Assembly: GCA_937890485.1 (NCBI GenBank)
Contig: CALBXN010000040.1
Location: 1-49,665 of the forward strand
DNA: 49,665 nucleotides
DNA from: an uncultured Treponema sp.
GTDB lineage: Bacteria > Spirochaetota > Spirochaetia > Treponematales > Treponemataceae
Direction: 5' to 3'
The translations under genes were made by a program, and so were the position numbers. The notes under the pieces are model-generated. The model was not told the origin of the DNA. It was given only the letters and a program-made list of their open reading frames with translations, and made no database searches. How positions within the stretch are numbered: position 1 is the stretch's first letter; every line of letters begins with the position of its first letter. Shown here in pieces: positions 1 through 9,600 of the stretch.

Positions 1-95
1 TCATCTTCTACGGCACAAACTTCCATTCCTGCACTTTTCCCTGCAAGAATCCCCATTTCAATATCCTCAAAAACCAGACATTCCGTTGGCTTTGC
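1..95 (-). pseudogene. Fragment of a cellular HAD-family phosphatase (edge of window)
   Basis: Read on the minus strand from about position 95 to the window edge, this stretch encodes KPTEC followed by LVFEDIEMGILAGKSAGM and then EVCAVEDD. That is the C-terminal motif block of haloacid-dehalogenase phosphatases of the beta-phosphoglucomutase type: the VFED acidic motif and the AGKxAGM segment. The frame is open off the left edge and closed by a TAG at 96-98 on its upstream side. It is out of frame with the tail-fibre gene, whose stop lies at 67-69. The match is a clean cellular metabolic enzyme and has no role in a phage tail, so I read it as host DNA joined to the phage by integration, deletion or misassembly. 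Confidence 0.75.
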
Positions 96-1836
96 CTATT
101 CTCTGCACCCAACCGCCTTGCGTATCATTATCAGCCGCACAAATACTATCTCCATTCCATATCGCTTTCTTGCCGAACAGACAATTATATTCTCTTGAGA
201 AGTCATCAGTAAGACCGATATTTTGCAGTCTATCATCTCCGTTATAGTGCAAATAAGTCGTAGGCTGTGTTGCAACAACGCCCTCAAACATTTGGGTGTC
301 TCTCCATAGTTTTGGACTTTCAACGCTTGCCTTTGGATAACTCAATCTTATAAATGCGCAATCGTTAGGTATGGTAAGTGTTGCCCACGATAACGTTGTG
401 GTTATTCCAGTTGAAGGTACGATATGTCCTTTATATATTTTATTTGAATCATAGTACGGCACACCCTTATATCCACTTCCATAATATACTCCACCGCATA
501 TAAGAGCAGAGTATACCGCACCCGACTTTACTGCGATATAATCACTCGTTCTCCAATTCGTAGCAGTAGAATCAAGATTCCCATTAGAAGAAGAATTATT
601 AATTATGCCCACTTCCATCTGCGATAAATCTACAAGGTTTTTAGAATTTGCTTTTATGAAATCTGTATCTTCCTTTGAAACTGAAAGATTTTTTATGTTT
701 GCAAAATCTACCTTAACATCGTCAGCCAGTTCTACATCCGTGGTATATGGCACATAAATATCAGGCATTTCATCAGCATAGACATACATATAATAGGATT
801 CATCAGTCATATGTCCTGTTAACCTGAAATATGTGGCTTCAGGCGTTTCAGTGAATGTATATCTTATATAATTATGTCCGTTTGTATCTACCAGCCTGTT
901 TGACGATGGAACAGCCGAATACCTGATTCGCTCTTTGTTAGCGTTATACCATACAAAAGATGATGCACTACCATACGTTCCTGTTGGATAATGACAGCAA
1001 ACAGTTTTCCCTGCTTCGATAGGAATAAATCCGCTTGCGAAGTAACCAGTCTTTGCGTTAGTCGTGCCATTTGTTACAAGCTCAACATTTTCAACAAGGT
1101 CAGGGTCATTGGGATTAAATAAATTAATACCTTCAACAAAATAACTCTCCAATTTCCCAATCGGTGTTCTAATCGCATCACCCAAAGTTAAATATCTTTT
1201 ACCATTAGCACCAACTCTTGCATCAACTATTTCATCGTTTTCAATATGTCCGATTTTGACACCATCAATTCTTATGATTTCAATACCATCTGTTGCTTGT
1301 GAAACAACTGGAACTTGTGAAAAATCATCCCATTTACATGAAATACATTTTGTTATTGTCGCTGTTGTACCAGATATTGTTAATCCTTCTTCAAACCAAT
1401 CTATAAATTGTACGCTTGCATTGTCTGACATATTCTGTTGCTGAAGTTCAAAATGTATTGGACTTGCAACAGGTTTTCTTACAAACGTACTTTCAATACT
1501 ACCACAATAGACATCAACAAAGTCAAAATTAGAAATATTTTCAGAAAGTGTTACTGATTGATTTTTTTGATAAAGCGAACCTGTCCAAAGCGTTGTAACT
1601 TCAGCATTTGTTTGTGTACTTATCATATTATCAACTCTTGCACTGATATCATTAATCGCTTCACCAGTTGCTTGAGCATCAGCCGCTTTATTTGGCGTAG
1701 ACAAATTATTATCTAATAAATTTGTAAATTTTACTTTTTTAGTTCCATTAGCAGAACTATCCACTGCCATATAATCATCGGTATTAACCGATGATTTTTC
1801 TGGCAATTGTATTATTCTAATTGAACCTGAACTCAT
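67..1836 (-). CDS. Tail fibre / receptor-binding protein, C-terminus probably truncated
   Basis: A 589-aa protein, last gene of the leftward late block. The N-terminus (SGSIRIIQLPEKSSVNTDDYMAVDSS) resembles the attachment segment of phage tail appendages that display on the virion. Residues ~85-200 hold a beta-rich stretch. Two similar beta-sandwich modules follow (~236-355 and ~395-515), each of the NLFNP/NLVDL...YIRYTF/FIRLSYP type seen in carbohydrate-binding fibre modules. At ~559-585 the sequence KKAIWNGDSIC...GGWVQRIGKANGM is the start of an SGNH/GDSL esterase domain (GDS nucleophile motif). It stops after ~25 residues, exactly where a HAD phosphatase fragment begins in another frame, so the enzymatic tip is missing. 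The downstream part looks more GC-rich than the 5' end, suggesting mosaic origin. Start ATG has a CTCC-type ribosome site upstream (GGAGAAAATAT). Confidence 0.8.
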   Translation of the reverse strand: MSSGSIRIIQLPEKSSVNTDDYMAVDSSANGTKKVKFTNLLDNNLSTPNKAADAQATGEAINDISARVDNMISTQTNAEVTTLWTGSLYQKNQSVTLSENISNFDFVDVYCGSIESTFVRKPVASPIHFELQQQNMSDNASVQFIDWFEEGLTISGTTATITKCISCKWDDFSQVPVVSQATDGIEIIRIDGVKIGHIENDEIVDARVGANGKRYLTLGDAIRTPIGKLESYFVEGINLFNPNDPDLVENVELVTNGTTNAKTGYFASGFIPIEAGKTVCCHYPTGTYGSASSFVWYNANKERIRYSAVPSSNRLVDTNGHNYIRYTFTETPEATYFRLTGHMTDESYYMYVYADEMPDIYVPYTTDVELADDVKVDFANIKNLSVSKEDTDFIKANSKNLVDLSQMEVGIINNSSSNGNLDSTATNWRTSDYIAVKSGAVYSALICGGVYYGSGYKGVPYYDSNKIYKGHIVPSTGITTTLSWATLTIPNDCAFIRLSYPKASVESPKLWRDTQMFEGVVATQPTTYLHYNGDDRLQNIGLTDDFSREYNCLFGKKAIWNGDSICAADNDTQGGWVQRIGKANGMSGF

Positions 1837-1859
1837 ATTATATTTTCTCCTTTAACTTA

Positions 1860-3863
1860 CTATTTTTTGACCTTAGAAGCCATAGCCAAAGTATTTGTAC
1901 CCACAATTCCATCAACATCAAGATTATTATCTTTTTGGAATTTCTTTGTCCATTTTAATGTGTTGTCACCAAAATATCTATCAGATTTACCACATTGTTT
2001 AAAAAACTCACCATTAAAATACCAATCAAGAAATTTTTGCCATTGTTCTACACGGTCACTAACTTCACCATGTCTTAAAGCCATAGTAGATTGTACTGAA
2101 GAATTGAATCTATGCACTCTTGGGAAATTTTTATAATTACTATCTGTAAGTGTTGTAATATGAATAGAGTCATTCCATTTAGTTGAACCTTTTTTATTAT
2201 CATCACCATGAGATGCTTCTGCAATTTTGCCATTACCTATATATAATGCTACATGAGTATCACGACAAAGAACATCTCCAGCTTTTAATTTAGATTTAGC
2301 AGGATGTCCTAAATTAGTAAACAGTGGAGATTTATCATATCCTTTACCTTTACCAAAATCCCAAGACGAACATTTATTACAAAGCTCTATCGCTTTTGGT
2401 ACACAACCACCATGCGCCCAAGCCGCACCTACAAATGGATTGCAACAGTAAGTATGTTCAGGCATTAACATACCTTTTTTTTGGCTACCATTTGTTCCAC
2501 AGAAATAACAGCCATTATGATGTGCATTTATCTTCTTATCTTTAGAAGTATATCCATAATGGAAATTATTATTTCCTGCAATCCAAATTGCCCATAGAAT
2601 AGTATCATTAATAACCTGAGTATTAGTTTTCTTTAATGTTAATGATGGTAATGTTCCACTATATATTTTCTTCTTAGAAGATAAAATTTCATTAACTCTA
2701 GCTTGTACTAAATTATAATCATATCCTGCATCAATTAATCTTTTCTTTCTAGTGTTACCGCTTCCCCATTTACCATCTATAACTTCTTGTGCAATTATAT
2801 CAATAGATTTTTTCTTTGGAGCTAATAATTCGTTAACTCTTTTCTGTACTGCATTATAATCATAACCAGCCGCTTGCAGTTTTTTCTTTCTAGTATCACC
2901 AGAACCCCACTTACCAGCAATTACTTCTTTAGCAATTTCATCAATGGTTTTCTTCTTAACTGCTCCGCACACAACTTCAATAATATGGTGTGAATCAATT
3001 TTATCAATAACATAAGATGTTGTAGGACTAACAGCTTTACCATCTACTTTAATGCTTTGTACTCCCATACCAGTGTTTGGTATAATTGTAATAGTAACTT
3101 TTTGTCCTGCCATATGGCGATTACTATATGTAATTATACCATTCTTACAAGAAGTTAATACAATAAAAGTATTAACACTAAATACACCATATACTTTTCT
3201 ATTACTCATAGAAGAAGATTGTACATTAAGTACGGCTCTGTTAGAACCAGGTTTGTTATTATCGTAAATTCCTGCGGCATGGCCTGCATGATTAAACAAC
3301 AAATTTCCCTTACTATCTTTATAAGCATAAGAAGCAGTATGTCCCATAAAGCCGATAATGTCACCTTCTTTAATCTTTCCTTCTTTAACTAACTGTGCAG
3401 TAGTTTTTTCAGGGTATTTAATACTACTCCAATATTTACCATTAATACTATTCATAGCTTTTACAGAATTATTATAAAAACTATTCTGAGTAGCTTTATT
3501 ATCATTATCACTACCAGTAGAAGTAATAATTTTATAAGATTCTTTAATTAAACCACAACGCATAGCAACTACATTAGGAAAAGTAATACAAGTTCCATAG
3601 TTCTTAGAACCAGCAATTGTTTTATTCCAATCACCCCAATTGTATTTAGCATTATAAGACCACTTATATTGAGCTTCACATGCATCAAACCAAGGCTTCA
3701 TAGCATCTTTACGGCTTTTCATATGGACGCTAACTTCATTAATTCTTTTTTGAATAACATCGTAATTATATCCTGCATCAGTTAACTTTTGTTTACGAGT
3801 ATCTCCAGAACCCCATTTTCCATCAAATACTTCTAATACAATTTCATCAGTTGTTTTAGCCAT
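1860..3863 (-). CDS. Multidomain peptidoglycan hydrolase (Cpl-7 repeats, two Cys/His peptidase-like domains, PG-binding)
   Basis: A 667-aa second lysin. I place the start at the ATG 3863 (MAKTTDEIV), which has AAAGGAGAG upstream; the longer reading adds 15 residues overlapping the previous gene. Domain order: Cpl-7 cell-wall-binding motif (3-43, GKWGSGDTRKxKLxxAGYxY); an NlpC/P60-like region (~55-235) with likely catalytic Cys92 and His195; a bacterial-repeat beta domain (~240-300); two more Cpl-7 motifs (305-347, 353-395); a second NlpC/P60-like region (~410-585) with Cys473/474, His537 and His552; and a C-terminal PG_binding_1 domain (~590-665). Cpl-7 repeats bind muropeptides in known lysins. 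It lies just downstream of the C39/GH25 endolysin. It could act in lysis or, if virion-borne, in cell-wall penetration; catalytic assignment is inferred from motifs. The stop is TAG. Confidence 0.85.
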   Translation of the reverse strand: MAKTTDEIVLEVFDGKWGSGDTRKQKLTDAGYNYDVIQKRINEVSVHMKSRKDAMKPWFDACEAQYKWSYNAKYNWGDWNKTIAGSKNYGTCITFPNVVAMRCGLIKESYKIITSTGSDNDNKATQNSFYNNSVKAMNSINGKYWSSIKYPEKTTAQLVKEGKIKEGDIIGFMGHTASYAYKDSKGNLLFNHAGHAAGIYDNNKPGSNRAVLNVQSSSMSNRKVYGVFSVNTFIVLTSCKNGIITYSNRHMAGQKVTITIIPNTGMGVQSIKVDGKAVSPTTSYVIDKIDSHHIIEVVCGAVKKKTIDEIAKEVIAGKWGSGDTRKKKLQAAGYDYNAVQKRVNELLAPKKKSIDIIAQEVIDGKWGSGNTRKKRLIDAGYDYNLVQARVNEILSSKKKIYSGTLPSLTLKKTNTQVINDTILWAIWIAGNNNFHYGYTSKDKKINAHHNGCYFCGTNGSQKKGMLMPEHTYCCNPFVGAAWAHGGCVPKAIELCNKCSSWDFGKGKGYDKSPLFTNLGHPAKSKLKAGDVLCRDTHVALYIGNGKIAEASHGDDNKKGSTKWNDSIHITTLTDSNYKNFPRVHRFNSSVQSTMALRHGEVSDRVEQWQKFLDWYFNGEFFKQCGKSDRYFGDNTLKWTKKFQKDNNLDVDGIVGTNTLAMASKVKK

Positions 3864-3877
3864 ATTTTTCTCTCCTT

Positions 3878-5440
3878 TTATTTCTGGTTCCAATAGGCAA
3901 CATAACATTTATCCATATCTACTTTTCCGCTAATTCCTTTTACAGAACCGCTAGAGCTATATTGCCACATTCCAAACCAACTAGGATTTTTATGAGTAAT
4001 TCTAGAATTATATTGAGCTATCCAAAGTGGATAATTCACATAATTCGCAGTTTTAATATAATTATTAAACCAATTTAAATTAGCATAAATTCCAGGTTTG
4101 CCACCAAGAGTTTTCATCTTATTAATAAAAGCAGATGCAGATTGATTAGCATATCCACTTAAAGAACTAGCTTCTAAATCAATATATAACGGCATATCTG
4201 GATTATATTTTTTACAAGCATTATAAAGTCTTTCAGCTTCTTTTTCTGCTGTAGCTTTTGTTTTAGCTCTACTAAAAATATAAGCACCAACATGAAGACC
4301 AACTGCTTTGGCTTCTTTCATATTTTTATCAAACTTTGGGTCAAGATAAGTACCGTCTGCATATCTAATAATAGCACCATCAACTCCATCAGCTTTAACT
4401 TTTGTCCAATTTATATTTCCTTGCCATTCAGAAACATCAATAACTTTATATACAGACTTTTTAGTTGTTGTATTAGAAGTGCTTGAAGTCTTATTAGTAC
4501 TAGTACTAGAACTACTAGAACTATTTGTAACTGGTTTCAAATCACCATTAAGCCATTTTTGTGCGGCTTTAGAAGTATCTGACCCCCAATATCCATCTGC
4601 ATTTAAACCAAGATATTTTTGAAATGCTTTTATTGTATTTGAACCTAAATATCCATCTGGATTACTTAGTTTAAGCATTTTTTGTAAAGCTCTAATACAA
4701 CTGCTACCACCACTGCCATAACTAATACTGCCAGCAAAACCAGTATGATGTTGCTTATAAGCACGACTTTGCCCTGTAATCATTCCATCTTGAACAGTAC
4801 CCATTTTTTTCTGTAAAGCTCTTACTGAAGCTGTACCAAATTTACCGTCCACCACTAATTTTTCAGAAGCAGGTTCAACAGAAGAAGATGAAGTAGTTTC
4901 ATCACTAACACTACCACTTGGTGGATTAGCCGACCAGATTTGCGGAATTAATCCTTTCATTGTAGTTTCATAACAATACCATTTATCATGGCATCTTCCA
5001 CCAGAATCTTTACAATAAAAATAATGTTTATTTCCAACTACTTTATAATCAGTAAAAGCAACATAATGTCCACCACTAGTCCAGGTTACACCACCCCTTG
5101 AACCACTCCTAAATAAAATAACACCCAATTTATATTTTCTTTTTTCAAGAGTCTTAAAAATATCAGACATAGTAGGATGATTAATAACTGTAAATCCAAA
5201 ATGTTGTAATGTTTTTGTTATACCTGACCAAGTTGTACCGTTGCCATAAGTAGCAAAACCTTGTTGTACCATCCATGGTCTTAAATCTTTAGGAGTCCAA
5301 TTTTTATATTTATCTAATTCAATAATAACATGTAGACAGGCACAACATCCACATCCGTTACCTGCAAAAGAATATTTTTTAGTAGGATATGGCAAGCTAC
5401 CCCATCTTGAATCAGCTTGTCTATATATCTTACTGTTCAT
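3878..5440 (-). CDS. Endolysin: C39-like peptidase + PG-binding repeats + GH25 muramidase
   Basis: A 520-aa modular lysis enzyme. Residues 1-170 form a papain-like C39/C39_2 peptidase, with Cys30 in GNGCGCC, His125 in SGGHYVAF and Asp145 in CKDSGGR as probable catalytic triad. Residues ~195-300 carry peptidoglycan-binding repeats (ALQKMLKLSNPDGYLGSNT, FQKYLGLNADGYWGSDT). A Ser/Thr-rich linker (~305-330) leads to a GH25 lysozyme domain (332-520) with VIDVSEWQG (Asp335) and YIDLE (Asp421, Glu423), which cleaves the MurNAc-GlcNAc bond. It overlaps the upstream holin gene by 11 bases (translational coupling), the usual holin-endolysin arrangement. No signal peptide is seen, so export through the holin is expected. 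Confidence 0.93.
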   Translation of the reverse strand: MNSKIYRQADSRWGSLPYPTKKYSFAGNGCGCCACLHVIIELDKYKNWTPKDLRPWMVQQGFATYGNGTTWSGITKTLQHFGFTVINHPTMSDIFKTLEKRKYKLGVILFRSGSRGGVTWTSGGHYVAFTDYKVVGNKHYFYCKDSGGRCHDKWYCYETTMKGLIPQIWSANPPSGSVSDETTSSSSVEPASEKLVVDGKFGTASVRALQKKMGTVQDGMITGQSRAYKQHHTGFAGSISYGSGGSSCIRALQKMLKLSNPDGYLGSNTIKAFQKYLGLNADGYWGSDTSKAAQKWLNGDLKPVTNSSSSSSTSTNKTSSTSNTTTKKSVYKVIDVSEWQGNINWTKVKADGVDGAIIRYADGTYLDPKFDKNMKEAKAVGLHVGAYIFSRAKTKATAEKEAERLYNACKKYNPDMPLYIDLEASSLSGYANQSASAFINKMKTLGGKPGIYANLNWFNNYIKTANYVNYPLWIAQYNSRITHKNPSWFGMWQYSSSGSVKGISGKVDMDKCYVAYWNQK

Positions 5441-5786
5441 CTTCGTTCTCTATCTCCTGTTCTTCTTCATATATATCTTCTATAACTTCTTCTTGTTCTA
5501 CTAGGGGTTCTTCTGAATAAAAGAAGTCTCCAACATAATCGCTTTTTTTCTCTGCTTTAAGCTGTCTTGTTACACCTGTACCAATACAAGCTTCTTCGGT
5601 ATAATCTTGATTAAAATAAGTTGTCAATGCAGACACAGCAAAATCACTAATAATAGTAAAAATTGCCCATGCCATAGTTAACCAACCAAAACCAAGAGCA
5701 CCAACAGCCGCTGACACTGCATAAATAGCAGTATTTAATGATACAGCAATTCTTAATGCAGTTCTAATTTTTGTTCCTTTATTCAT
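5430..5786 (-). CDS. Phage holin
   Basis: About 118 aa. The ATG at 5786 is preferred over the TTG six bases upstream because GAGGTG sits eight bases before it. The N-terminal part has two hydrophobic segments (~13-32 and ~35-55: AVSLNTAIYAVSAAVGALGF, WLTMAWAIFTIISDFAVSAL), followed by the TYFNQDYTEEACIGTG segment common in phi-LC3/SPP1-like holins of Firmicute phages, then a long acidic tail ending in EEEQEIENEDEQ. Holins open the membrane at a set time and release the endolysin, which is encoded next and overlaps by 11 bases. The acidic C-terminus is longer than in typical family members. Confidence 0.85.
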   Translation of the reverse strand: MNKGTKIRTALRIAVSLNTAIYAVSAAVGALGFGWLTMAWAIFTIISDFAVSALTTYFNQDYTEEACIGTGVTRQLKAEKKSDYVGDFFYSEEPLVEQEEVIEDIYEEEQEIENEDEQ

Positions 5787-5808
5787 ATTCAAAACACCTC
5801 TCTTTTAA

Positions 5809-6057
5809 TTAATTACTAACACTTAATAATGTTTCTTGTGGATTAGATGTTAATTGAAACCATTTTGAGCCATCCCATACACAACTTATATTTCCATCAT
5901 CCACAGTATATAAATCACCTAAAGATGGATTATTAGGCAATGCTGATTCCGTAGCAACTGAACCTTTATAAGTAAATCCAATTCCTAAAGATTGTACCAT
6001 TTGATTAGTATATTCATTTGCTTTACTTATTGCTAAAGCATATGTTAATATATCCAT
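5809..6057 (-). CDS. Small phage structural protein (fibre/tail accessory type)
   Basis: An 82-aa protein of the recurring phage pattern FxYKGSVATxSxLPxNPSLGDLYTVDDGNxxCVWDGSxWxxL, seen as a small module in head- and tail-fibre-associated proteins. The N-terminus (MDILTYALAISKANEYTN) is predicted helical and the rest beta-rich. It sits between the tape-measure region and the lysis genes with its own ribosome site (AAGGAGTGAAGT). A structural or appendage role is inferred from the motif and position; no enzymatic residues are evident. Confidence 0.6.
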   Translation of the reverse strand: MDILTYALAISKANEYTNQMVQSLGIGFTYKGSVATESALPNNPSLGDLYTVDDGNISCVWDGSKWFQLTSNPQETLLSVSN

Positions 6058-6072
6058 AATACTTCACTCCTT

Positions 6073-6240
6073 TTATAGTTCTTTCCAATCTCCGTTTTCA
6101 TTTTTCATATAAACTTTAAAACCATCATCACCATTCATTAAAGCAATAGTTCCAGACGGAGCATTTACTGGAATCTCATCTAATTCTGATAAAGTTTCGA
6201 CATAGTATTCTGGATAAGAATCCTTAATAATCGGTTTCAT
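6073..6240 (-). CDS. Small acidic phage protein
   Basis: A 55-aa ORF starting at ATG 6240 after a strong AAAGGAGAAATTT ribosome site. The sequence (PIIKDSYPEYY, LDEIPVNAPSGTIALMN, VYMKNENGDWKEL) has the pattern of short beta-rich modules found beside phage tail appendage genes. It lies in tandem with the 82-aa gene at 5809-6057 and may be functionally related to it. Function not recognised. Confidence 0.65.
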   Translation of the reverse strand: MKPIIKDSYPEYYVETLSELDEIPVNAPSGTIALMNGDDGFKVYMKNENGDWKEL

Positions 6241-6254
6241 AAATTTCTCCTTTA

Positions 6255-6587
6255 TTACTTAACTTTATTTAGTAAATATTCTTCTATTTTCTTTTCCTTT
6301 TCTTCTAACATTTTAGTATTATTACCATCTTTAAAATGTTTAAGCATTGTATAAACTGATTCTAATAATAATCTATTACAATCCATACTCTCTTCAAGTG
6401 CTTTTTCAAACATATCCATACGATGTGCATCATTTTTTAAACATGTATCATAATATTTAAATTTAGCACTTATATCATCAACTGGTTTTTTTAACGAACC
6501 ATATACTTTCATAATATATCCCATTGCTACACCTATGCATCCAATACTAGCACATATTTTAAGCAATACATCAACAGTAATTACCAT
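6255..6587 (-). CDS. Small membrane-anchored protein, holin-like
   Basis: A 110-aa protein with one N-terminal hydrophobic segment (~4-30, VDVLLKICASIGCIGVAMGYIMKVY) followed by a charged, probably coiled-coil tail (DMFEKALEES..., MLEEKEKKIEEYLLNK). It is the first gene after the tape measure terminator, upstream of two small structural genes and the holin/endolysin pair. The topology fits a second holin, an antiholin or an XhlA-like lysis accessory protein. No family-specific motif lets me decide, so the lysis role is inferred from context. Confidence 0.6.
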   Translation of the reverse strand: MVITVDVLLKICASIGCIGVAMGYIMKVYGSLKKPVDDISAKFKYYDTCLKNDAHRMDMFEKALEESMDCNRLLLESVYTMLKHFKDGNNTKMLEEKEKKIEEYLLNKVK

Positions 6588-6655
6588 ATATTTAACTTCT
6601 CCTTTATATAAAATTAATAACCTTTATCCATAAAAACCATTTAATTCCTTAAAAA

Positions 6656-6690
6656 ATATGAGTGAGAGTTACATCTCTCCCACTCATATT
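6656..6690 (-). terminator. Rho-independent terminator after the tape measure gene
   Basis: On the minus strand the RNA forms a stem AATATGAGTGGGAGAG / CTCTCACTCATATT (one bulge) with loop ATGTAA, followed by a U-run (A6 at 6651-6656 on the plus strand). It overlaps the stop region of the tape measure gene, so it separates the head/tail genes from the lysis/fibre genes. Confidence 0.85.
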
Positions 6691-9600
6691 TATCTTTTTG
6701 TTGATTTTTGCAAAGCTTTATTAGGTAATGTTTGTAATTCTCTATAAAAATCATTTGCATTATGAACATTAGGTAATACAATTTTATCAAAATTAAATAA
6801 CATTTGATTATTACCATTACTACTATTTAATATTTGAGCAGGGGAATATCTACCCCATTCCATTAAATTTTTAGACACTGCATTTGAATAAACACTATCA
6901 CCTTTACCAAGCCATATAAGTTCTCCACCTAATCCTTCCGCAACACGAGATAATCCACCTGGAGCAGACAATGTGCCACTAGCAAAACTATGTTTGCTTA
7001 TATATTTAGAAATTGTGGAATTGCCAATTTGATGTGTTCCACCAGACAATGTATCTCCTAACCATTTATAAAGGTCGGTACTCGCTACATTACCTAATTG
7101 TTCAGCTAAATCTTCGTATGCAATTTGACCTGCAATAACACCTTTTATCCATTGTGTCCATTTACCAATATCCGTTCCTAAATTACCACCAGTTAATTGT
7201 GAAAGATTACCAACACCTAAAGCCATAGCTAATTCATGTATATCAGATTCATCTTGTAAATCCTTAAATAATTCTAATATCTCACGAATTTGTTCTGCTT
7301 TTTGTTCTAATTCACTCTTTGTTTGTGAACTAGTATATTCATCTAAAGCTTGTTGCGCTTCTTGAATGGCTTCAGTATCTTGCTCATAAACAAAACCTAC
7401 ACCTTCTTTATAAATTTTAATTGTTTGAGACTTTGCTTTGTTTAAATCATTTTGAAGTTCTGCTAATTTTTTAGCATTTTCTTCTTCTTCTTTTTGAGCG
7501 TCAATTTGTTTTTCGATAGCATCAAGTTCTTTATTTAAATATTTTTGAGCTAATGATAATTTATCTTCTTGAGCTTTACCTAATTCTTTTAATCTTTCAA
7601 TCTCTTTATCACGGTCTGCTTCTCTAAGCTCTTCGACCATTTTATAATACTCTTCATCATATTTACCACGAGTTTTATAATAATTTTTAATATCTTCTAC
7701 AATCTTACTACGAGTATTTTTCCCAGCTTTATACTCTTTCATATTGTATTCAACGGAAGCTTTATATGCTTTTGCTTCTGCTTCAATTTTTTCGTCAGCA
7801 GATAAGTTAGCATTTTTCTTAATATCAGCTATAAGATTTGCAACATTAGCACCATATGCAACATTTCCTATACGTCTATCAAAATTTTCATTAGCTCGTT
7901 CATTTAAATAATCTGCATGACTTTCTGTATAATCCCAAAGTTGGTCTTTTGTAGCTTTAGTATAATATTTATCATAAAGCTTTTTATATTCTTTTTGAAA
8001 TTTTGCATCAGTCCAATGATTAACTTTGGATTTATGTTTTAATTCATCAAGTTTTTTATCAAACTCTTTTTCCCACTTCTCTTTTGTTTTTTGACTAGCT
8101 TTTTTTTGAACAGCTTTTCGTTGTTGTTGTTTAGTTTGTTTCTTACCCTTTTTAAATCTAGGTAATTCTACACTGGCAATATCAAAATCACCATCGCTAA
8201 GTAATCTTTTTGTTTGAGATGCAGTATATACAGTATCAGATGCTTTCAGATTACGTAATTCCCAACCATCTGTACCTGCAAGATAAGCTCCATCTTCTCC
8301 TACTACAAGTTCAGGTTTAGGATTAGCTCGTGAACCTTCATCACCAAGCCAAGACATACCACCTTCTTCGCCCTTACGTTTACCTTTGGCATTATGTTTA
8401 ATAGATTCCCAAATAGTTTTAAAGATATTAATATGAACATCTTTTCCCTTAATACTATCAATTTGACCTTGAACCCTACTAGCAGTTCCACCATCTTTAA
8501 CAGAAACCCAAGCGTCTACAGGTGAAGCGGCTTTATTCTTTTTAGCTTCCACATCTCCAGAACCTTGTTCTTGTATATGTACTGTACTAGTTGTATCTTG
8601 AGCGGCTTGTTCTTTTTGCGCTTCTACATCTGATGCACCAACTGGAATAAAATCAAAAAGAATTTCCTTTTTCTCTTCAGGAGCTTGGTCTATATACTCT
8701 TGTAATTTGTCATAATCTCCTGTAGTAGTTGCATTTACAACAAGTTCCCATTCTTCGTCAGTTAAATCGCCCTTTTTTCTAGTTATTTCATCAATAATAT
8801 TTCCAGTTTCATCACGAGCATAAATAGTAATATCTTCTTCGTCATCAAGTTCAGATATTTTTGCAGTAATTTGGTCAGCCAACTCACTTGCACTTTTTAA
8901 TGAAGAAACATCTATTTCCCAACTATCAAATTGAGCAGAACCAAACAAATCTATTGTTTGTCCAACTGCGTTTCTAACCTCTTCAATGTCGCTTGTTGCT
9001 TGTACATATGCACTATGTATATTATCATAATAAGCCTTGCCATCAGTGCTTAACTTAGAATAATCAACATTAGCAAGTTCTTCTTCTGCTTTAATTAATT
9101 TATCTAAAGCATTATATTCATTATCATAAACTTTATCAAGTTCTTTATTATATTTTTCTAAACTCTTTGTTTGTTCTTCAGTAAGAGGATGTTTTCTTGA
9201 CTCATCTTCAAGATGTTTAATTTTCTTTTGTAATGCAAATCTTTTTTCAGTGGCTTTAAGATATTTTTCACCTACCGTATCTTCACGTTCAGTAATCTTT
9301 TCACCTTGCTCCATATGCGTTTTACCATGCATTTTTTCTTTAGCATCTTTATCAAAAGCATGAGTTAATTGTTTTGATTTAAGTGCTTCTTGCTGTTGTA
9401 AAACTTGCAATTGCATTTTTAAAATACTTAAACGTGATTCTTCTTCAGATGTAAGCGAACCTTCTTTACTTTCTAATTCATCAATCTGTGATTTAATATT
9501 TTCAATTTCATCACCTAATTTTTTATATTCTTCAAGTTTACCTTTAAAAGAATTATTATATTGATGATTAGCATATATAAATGCTCCACCTAAAGCAATT

